38,013 nt of DNA from JAVVUQ01 sp036653075. Its GTDB lineage: Bacteria; Bacillota; Clostridia; Christensenellales; CAG-314. The position numbers were made by a program, and so were the translations under genes. The notes beneath the pieces were generated by a model. It was not told where the DNA came from. It ran no database searches and saw only the letters and a program-made list of their open reading frames with translations. Every line of letters begins with the position of its first letter. The stretch's first letter is position 1. Shown here piece by piece: positions 33,693 to 38,013 of this stretch. The stretch is taken from contig JAVVUQ010000007.1 in the NCBI GenBank assembly GCA_036653075.1, positions 1 to 38,013 on the forward strand, given 5' to 3'.

Positions 33693-35357
33693 ATGAAACA
33701 TAAAGTAATTACAAGGATTTTATATATATTTATAGCCATTTTGGCAATTACTACGACAATTATTTCATTTGTAAGTTATTCTTCGTCTAACAGCGCAGTT
33801 ATAGACAATGAAGATGTAATTGATTTTAGTAAAGGTTGGTATTATGAATCGGAAGATGGTATACAAAATTTAACAATTCCTAAAAATATAATACATAAAA
33901 ATGGTATTGTTAAGTTATACAATAAAATTCCTGATTGTATAGGTGAGCGATGCGTATTCTATTATTTATCCAAAGACCAAAACATTACTGTTGAGATAGA
34001 TGGCAAAGTAATATATGAATATGGTAAAGATTACAAGGCGGCATATGGCGCAAACTTAGGAAAAGTCTGTAATATTGTAACTATAAGTAAAGCTGATATA
34101 GGAAAAACGATAGCTGTTACAATAGAAAACATACATAAAACTGACGAAATAAACATTACTAAATCGTTACTTGGCACTAAAAGCTCCATTGTGTTTTATA
34201 TAATAGGACACAATATGATTAGTTTGGTGTCATCCATTGTTATGATAATCGGCGGAATAATATTCGCTCTTATCGGTTTAATTATGAGCAACAAAGATGT
34301 TCAGCATAGTTTTAAAATGTATACGTATTTCGGAATTTTTATTTTTTTGTCAGGACTATGGATATTATCGGATAGTAACATTTTACAGTTTTTTGTTTAT
34401 AGTAGAGCGGGGCAATTTTGCCTATCAAATGCCTGTTTAATGTTAATGCCCATACCTATTTCATTATTTATGCGATATATTTGCACGCATTTTGTTAAAA
34501 TCTATGATATAACTGCCATTATCTTTGGCTGCAACTTTATTGTTGTGACTTTTGTCTATATAACTATGATCGTTGATGCAATTTTATTTTTGCGAGTATT
34601 GCACATATTAATAATTGCGACAATAGCGTTAACAATAACAACACTTTCAATTGAAACATTTAAATACCACAATGGCGAAGCTCGTAACATTTTTATTGGC
34701 ATAATAGCGCTTTGTTCCCTTTCTTTAATAGGCATAATCGTTTATTATCTGTCACTTTCGTCATTATATATGTTGATTTTTATTATTGGAGCTTTAATAT
34801 TTACTACTATGCTTTTAATCGTAATAATTCGACATTCAGTCTTATCAATAAACACTAAGGTTGAAGTAGCCTTGTATAAACGCCTTGCTTTTACGGATTT
34901 GCTCACGCATATCGGAAACAGAGCGGCATATAAACAAACTATCGACGATATAAGCCACAATATTGACTCTTTTTCTACCTTATCAATCGTAGTCGCCGAT
35001 TTAAATAAACTTAAAAGCATTAATGACACATATGGACATCTTGAAGGAGATAACCAATTATTTAATATTGCTGATTGCCTTCAACGCGCATTTTCACCTA
35101 TTGGAATTTCATTTCGGACGGGCGGAGATGAATTTGCAGTTATTATTAAAAATTCTACCTATGACAACGTTTTAGGTTGTATTGAAAAATTTCATCAATA
35201 TATAGAAGATTTGAATTTAAAAGGTAAATCTCCTTTTAGCGTTTCTACGGGATTTGCCATACGTTATCCTCACGATGAGGATATTCCAGACATATTCGCG
35301 CTATATAATAGAGCGGATTCAGATATGTATATCAACAAACAGAGGTTAAATAGATAA
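33693..35357 (+). CDS. multi-pass membrane diguanylate cyclase (GGDEF)
   Basis: This 554-residue enzyme makes cyclic di-GMP. After an N-terminal membrane segment (about 8-28) comes an extracellular beta-rich domain (about 35-165, resembling 7TMR-DISM sensor domains), then about seven membrane segments (about 170-385), then GGDEF. The active-site motif is intact (FRTGGDEFAVI, 477-481), with DLLTHIGNRAAY and VVADLNKLKSINDTYGHLEGD before it. No RxxD inhibitory site is present five residues upstream, so product inhibition through the I-site is unlikely. AGGTGA lies upstream of ATG 33693. Its stop is four bases before the sdaA start, so serine deamination and the signal are probably coexpressed. 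No EAL or PilZ partner appears in the window. Confidence 0.93.
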   Translation: MKHKVITRILYIFIAILAITTTIISFVSYSSSNSAVIDNEDVIDFSKGWYYESEDGIQNLTIPKNIIHKNGIVKLYNKIPDCIGERCVFYYLSKDQNITVEIDGKVIYEYGKDYKAAYGANLGKVCNIVTISKADIGKTIAVTIENIHKTDEINITKSLLGTKSSIVFYIIGHNMISLVSSIVMIIGGIIFALIGLIMSNKDVQHSFKMYTYFGIFIFLSGLWILSDSNILQFFVYSRAGQFCLSNACLMLMPIPISLFMRYICTHFVKIYDITAIIFGCNFIVVTFVYITMIVDAILFLRVLHILIIATIALTITTLSIETFKYHNGEARNIFIGIIALCSLSLIGIIVYYLSLSSLYMLIFIIGALIFTTMLLIVIIRHSVLSINTKVEVALYKRLAFTDLLTHIGNRAAYKQTIDDISHNIDSFSTLSIVVADLNKLKSINDTYGHLEGDNQLFNIADCLQRAFSPIGISFRTGGDEFAVIIKNSTYDNVLGCIEKFHQYIEDLNLKGKSPFSVSTGFAIRYPHDEDIPDIFALYNRADSDMYINKQRLNR

Positions 35358-35361
35358 CTAT

Positions 35362-36567
35362 ATGCAATCACTAAAAGAATTGTATCGCATCGGCAGAGGC
35401 CCTTCCAGCTCACATACTATGGGGCCTGAATTTGCCGCCAAATTCATTTTGTCTAAGTATCCGGACGCTGACTCATTTTCAGTCACATTATTCGGCTCAC
35501 TTGCTTTAACAGGCAAAGGACACGGCACTGACGTAGTATTAAAAAGTATTCTTGGACGAAATACTCCGATTATATTTAATACTACCGAAACCAATCTTCC
35601 ACATCCTAACACTTTTGATATTTCCGTCATTAAAGATGGCAATGTCATCGATTGTCGACGAATTTTAAGCGTTGGCGGCGGAGCAATCAAGATTCAAGGA
35701 GAACCAGAACTATCTCCCGCTAAAATCTATCCGCATAATTCATTTGATGAAATAAAATCCTATTGCAATGATAATGATATGAGCCTTTATGATTATGTCA
35801 TAAAATTTGAAGGAACAGAAATTATAGATTTTTTGGAAGATATTTGGACGCATATGAAAGATTCGGTAAAACGTGGGCTTAAATCCACAGGAATCCTCCC
35901 AGGCGGCTTGAATATACAACGTAAAGCTAAATATTTGTATAGCCAAACTCATATAGACGAATCTCCCGAAACTCGAGAACATCGCCTTGTTTGCTCCTAC
36001 GCTTTCGCCGTTGCCGAAGAAAATGCTGCTGGCGGCATAATAGTCACAGCTCCCACTTGCGGCGCAAGCGGCGTGCTTCCAGCTACTTTATATTATATGA
36101 GTAAACGGCATAACTTCCCCGATAGCGTAATTATTCGCGCTCTCGCCGTAGGCGGCATAGTTGGCAATCTTATCAAAACAAACGCATCAATTAGCGGCGC
36201 AGAATGTGGCTGCCAAGCCGAAATTGGAAGCGCTTGCTCAATGGCTTCAGCGGCGCTTGGCGAACTTTTTTCTATGAAAATCGAACAAATTGAATACGCA
36301 GCCGAAATCGCTATCGAACACCATTTGGGACTTACTTGCGACCCAGTTTGCGGTTTAGTACAAATTCCTTGCATAGAACGCAACGCTGTTGCTGCAATGA
36401 GAGCGCTAAACGCCCTAAGCTTAGCAAACTTCCTCTCTGATACTCGTGAAATTTCACTTGACTTAATTATTAAAACTATGTACGAAACAGGCAGAGATTT
36501 ATCACAAATTTATCGTGAAACTTCTACTGGCGGACTTGCTAAACTTTACATTAAAAAGAAAATATAA
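35362..36567 (+). CDS. sdaA: L-serine ammonia-lyase, single-chain iron-sulfur type
   Basis: This enzyme converts L-serine to pyruvate and ammonia using a 4Fe-4S cluster. The 401 residues fuse the beta-like domain (1 to about 150: GRGPSSSHTMGPEFAA, GSLALTGKGHGTD) and the alpha catalytic domain (about 180-395). Cluster-related cysteines appear in TAPTCGASGVLPA, GAECGCQAEIGSACSMA and LTCDPVCGLVQIPC. Single-chain forms occur in clostridia and Gram-negatives. There is no close Shine-Dalgarno: AGAGG lies about 16 bases upstream, inside the end of the GGDEF gene, so initiation may depend on termination of that gene four bases earlier. A strong terminator follows at 36699-36725. Confidence 0.96.
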   Translation: MQSLKELYRIGRGPSSSHTMGPEFAAKFILSKYPDADSFSVTLFGSLALTGKGHGTDVVLKSILGRNTPIIFNTTETNLPHPNTFDISVIKDGNVIDCRRILSVGGGAIKIQGEPELSPAKIYPHNSFDEIKSYCNDNDMSLYDYVIKFEGTEIIDFLEDIWTHMKDSVKRGLKSTGILPGGLNIQRKAKYLYSQTHIDESPETREHRLVCSYAFAVAEENAAGGIIVTAPTCGASGVLPATLYYMSKRHNFPDSVIIRALAVGGIVGNLIKTNASISGAECGCQAEIGSACSMASAALGELFSMKIEQIEYAAEIAIEHHLGLTCDPVCGLVQIPCIERNAVAAMRALNALSLANFLSDTREISLDLIIKTMYETGRDLSQIYRETSTGGLAKLYIKKKI

Positions 36568-36655
36568 AATCAAAAAAATATAAAATCAAAGAAATATAAA
36601 ATCAAAGAAAATATGAAAAATAAAGAAAATATGAAAAATAAAGAAAATAAAAATG
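36568..36655. repeat. A-rich short tandem repeats after sdaA
   Basis: Three near-copies of a 16- to 17-bp unit, AAATATAAAATCAAAG, are followed by two copies of an 18-bp unit, AAAATATGAAAAATAAAG, directly after the sdaA stop. Confidence 0.85.
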
Positions 36656-36698
36656 TTGCGCATTGAAATATTTTTACTATATAATCGCATTATTTTAT

Positions 36699-36725
36699 AG
36701 GCTGAAGAATACTTCAGCCTTTTTA
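36699..36725 (+). terminator. rho-independent terminator of the GGDEF-sdaA unit
   Basis: A perfect 9-bp stem, AGGCTGAAG (36699-36707) and CTTCAGCCT (36712-36720), with an AATA loop is followed by a T-tract. It faces the plus strand only; the complementary strand lacks a T-run. Confidence 0.92.
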
Positions 36726-36835
36726 TTAAATTGAAAATTGAATTGTAAATTGAATAATATAAATTAATTTATTAATTGAATCGCAAATTGAATTGCAAAT
36801 TGAATTACAAATTCAAATAGACAAATATTATTTAC

Positions 36836-37027
36836 CTATTTGCGAACCGTAACATCAAATTGCTTGCACTTTTCATTACATTTAATATTGAAATCAATAT
36901 CGCCTTTAGAGCAACTTAAACTACACCCCTCAGCTTTTTTAGGCGGACAGGTTCCAATATTGATTTTTTTACAATCGCAATTATTTACCGTATTTTCGTA
37001 CATCCATTGATTTACAAATTTTTTCAT
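36836..37027 (-). CDS. small seven-cysteine protein of unknown function
   Basis: I do not recognise this 63-residue protein. It carries cysteines at 17, 19, 27, 35, 39, 50 and 54 (CxC-x7-C-x7-C-x3-C-x10-C-x3-C), which suggests a metal or Fe-S site or disulfides. No signal peptide is present, so metal binding in the cytoplasm is more plausible than disulfides. The frame runs back to an ATG at 37045, but AGGGG ten bases before ATG 37027 makes MKKF the start. It is convergent with sdaA and divergent from acpP. It resembles the size class of SCIFF-type peptides, but no radical SAM maturase is nearby. Confidence 0.7.
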   Translation of the reverse strand: MKKFVNQWMYENTVNNCDCKKINIGTCPPKKAEGCSLSCSKGDIDFNIKCNEKCKQFDVTVRK

Positions 37028-37155
37028 ATTATTTATACCCCTCATCTATTACTTATTTTTAAATAATTTTTATAATTGATATGTACATATAGCGACACCA
37101 ACTTTCCATATACATTACACATAAAAGTCACAAATAATTAATGTGTGTCAAACGG

Positions 37156-37184
37156 TTGAGTTTTTTTTAAATATATTGTATTAT
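37156..37184 (+). promoter_or_regulatory. predicted promoter for the acyl carrier protein gene
   Basis: TTGAGT (37156-37161) and TATTAT (37179-37184) have a 17-bp spacer. The start would fall near 37191, leaving a leader of about 28 nt that contains GGAGGT at 37206-37211. Confidence 0.6.
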
Positions 37185-37218
37185 ATAGTATGTCATTATT
37201 GAAATGGAGGTTATTGAG

Positions 37219-37449
37219 ATGGTATATGATAAATTAAAAGAAATTATTGTTGAACAATTACAAGTAGATGAAAAACTCGTCACTCGTGAATGCAATATAA
37301 TTAAAGATTTAAACGCTGATTCACTTGACGTTGTTGAAATGCTTATGAACCTTGAAGAAGAATTTAATATTAGCATTCCTGACGAAGCAGCAAGCGAACT
37401 AAAAACTGTCGGCGAAATAGTAGACTTTGTTGAAAGTAAAATAAAATAA
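37219..37449 (+). CDS. acpP: acyl carrier protein
   Basis: This 76-residue acidic four-helix protein carries growing acyl chains on a phosphopantetheine arm. The attachment serine is in LNADSLDVVEMLMNLEEEF, followed by FNISIPDEAASELKTVGEIVDFV, as in canonical ACPs. The frame begins at an ATG at 37204, but GGAGGT at 37206-37211 fixes ATG 37219 as the start. It has its own promoter and terminator and is not in a fab cluster, so it may serve as the general ACP or a dedicated one. The GGAGGT is the strongest in the window, consistent with high expression. Confidence 0.95.
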   Translation: MVYDKLKEIIVEQLQVDEKLVTRECNIIKDLNADSLDVVEMLMNLEEEFNISIPDEAASELKTVGEIVDFVESKIK

Positions 37450-37465
37450 ACAATGGTACATTCTT

Positions 37466-37495
37466 AGCTACAACGGTATCGTTGTGGCTTTTTTT
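37466..37495 (+). terminator. rho-independent terminator of acpP
   Basis: The 10-bp stem AGCTACAACG (37466-37475) and CGTTGTGGCT (37480-37489), with one wobble pair, has a GTAT loop and a run of seven Ts. It lies 17 bp after the acpP stop. Confidence 0.93.
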
Positions 37496-37617
37496 GTCTA
37501 AATAATCTGACGTTATATATTTGTCTAAATAATCTGACGTTATATATTTGTCTAACTAATTTGACCTTGTATATTTCTCGAAAAATATTTAATGTTATAT
37601 ATTTGTCTAAATATATT
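37496..37617. repeat. 27-bp tandem repeat, about 4.4 copies, after the acpP terminator
   Basis: Units start at 37496, 37523, 37550, 37577 (diverged, 28 bp) and 37605 (partial). Copies 1 and 2 are identical, with the core GTCTAAATAATCTGACGTTA. The array starts directly after the terminator T-tract. The remaining gap to 37742 is AT-rich without features. Confidence 0.9.
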
Positions 37618-37742
37618 ATACGCTATACATTATATGTTAACAATATAAATACCACAGTATTACCATCACTGTTTTTACTAATACTACATAGTGCCTATTA
37701 CCACCAATTCAAAGCAATATAAAATAAAGGATAACTGTATTA

Positions 37743-38013
37743 ATGAAAAAACGTCCCTATTATAGATTTATTAAATATGTTTTAAGATGCGCATTTCCAC
37801 ACATTTCCATATTTTGTGAATATGATTATTCGAAATTTAAACAATTAAACGATAATAATACAAATAAAAAAGATGCAAAATTAAAAAAACATAGCAAAAA
37901 TGTAAAAACCAACACAATTAATAAAAATGTAAAAGATAATGCGAATAGTAATGATATCAAAGATAATGCGATTACTAATGATTTAAAAGATAATGCGATT
38001 ACTAATGATTTAA
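37743..38013 (+). CDS. partial gene with in-frame 9-residue repeats (C-terminus off window)
   Basis: An open frame of 90 codons runs from ATG 37743 to the window edge; AAGGAT lies about 11 bases upstream. The N-terminus, KKRPYYRFIKYVLRCAFPHI, is basic and hydrophobic, resembling the membrane-proximal start of some PlsC-type acyltransferases, which is a weak resemblance only. From about residue 40 it becomes Lys/Asn-rich. The last 81 bases are three tandem 27-bp units (37932, 37959, 37986) encoding KDNA(N/I)(S/T)ND(I/L). The next gene over is acpP, which would suit a lipid enzyme. The function cannot be assigned from what is visible. Confidence 0.65.
   Translation, partial: MKKRPYYRFIKYVLRCAFPHISIFCEYDYSKFKQLNDNNTNKKDAKLKKHSKNVKTNTINKNVKDNANSNDIKDNAITNDLKDNAITNDL

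Noticed and set aside
36836..37027. SCIFF-type radical SAM peptide precursor
   Set aside because: The size and Cys count are similar, but the spacing differs and no radical SAM maturase is in the window.

Overview
The window is strongly AT-rich DNA with Shine-Dalgarno starts (GGAGG/AAGGAG), standard stop codons and vegetative promoters of the form TTGnnA-17-(TGn)TATAAT. The content (ornithine and arginine catabolism, single-chain Fe-S L-serine dehydratase, VanW, DegV, CPBP protease, RsfS, RlmH, orphan acyl carrier protein) fits an amino-acid-fermenting anaerobic clostridial Bacillota, probably a host-associated or uncultured lineage. No rRNA, tRNA, CRISPR array, prophage or intact insertion sequence was seen.

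Layout. 1-9222 (minus strand): an amino-acid catabolic block, in transcription order alr, arcA, ord, ortA, ortB (ortB runs off the left edge), preceded by an SLC13-like permease / duplicated DUF1538 membrane protein / tandem PII-like protein operon. 9734-10954 (plus): a PlsC-type acyltransferase with a zinc ribbon, apparently on a leaderless mRNA. 11633-17538 (minus): housekeeping genes tsaD, rsfS, a nadD-yqeK fusion, an S41 protease with an EF-hand-like loop, then a YfbR-type nucleotidase abutting a badly degenerate ABC ATPase. 17832-23762 (minus): VanW, PHP phosphoesterase, secreted transglutaminase with LRR, DegV and signal peptidase I. 23910-28936 (minus): a membrane protein plus a catalytically dead-looking hydrolase, rlmH, CPBP protease and WalJ. 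29168-31919 (minus): a lipoprotein, an Asn-rich protein and a RAYT-like protein that has lost its catalytic Tyr. 32496-36567 (plus): an orphan LytTR regulator, a membrane GGDEF protein and sdaA. 36836-38013: a seven-cysteine small protein (minus), acyl carrier protein (plus) and the start of a repeat-containing gene.

How the genes work together. Arginine deiminase, Ord and OrtAB belong to the arginine/ornithine oxidative route that ends in alanine and acetyl-CoA; SdaA adds serine deamination to pyruvate. The racemase, the transporter and the PII-like sensor upstream suggest, by context only, uptake and nitrogen control around this block. Intergenic regions are unusually rich in short tandem repeats (26-36 bp units) and AT-rich direct repeats.

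Most notable for follow-up: three apparent pseudoenzymes (ABC ATPase, esterase-fold protein, RAYT), two predicted leaderless genes, a Cys-rich small protein, and the PII/DUF1538/SLC13 operon.
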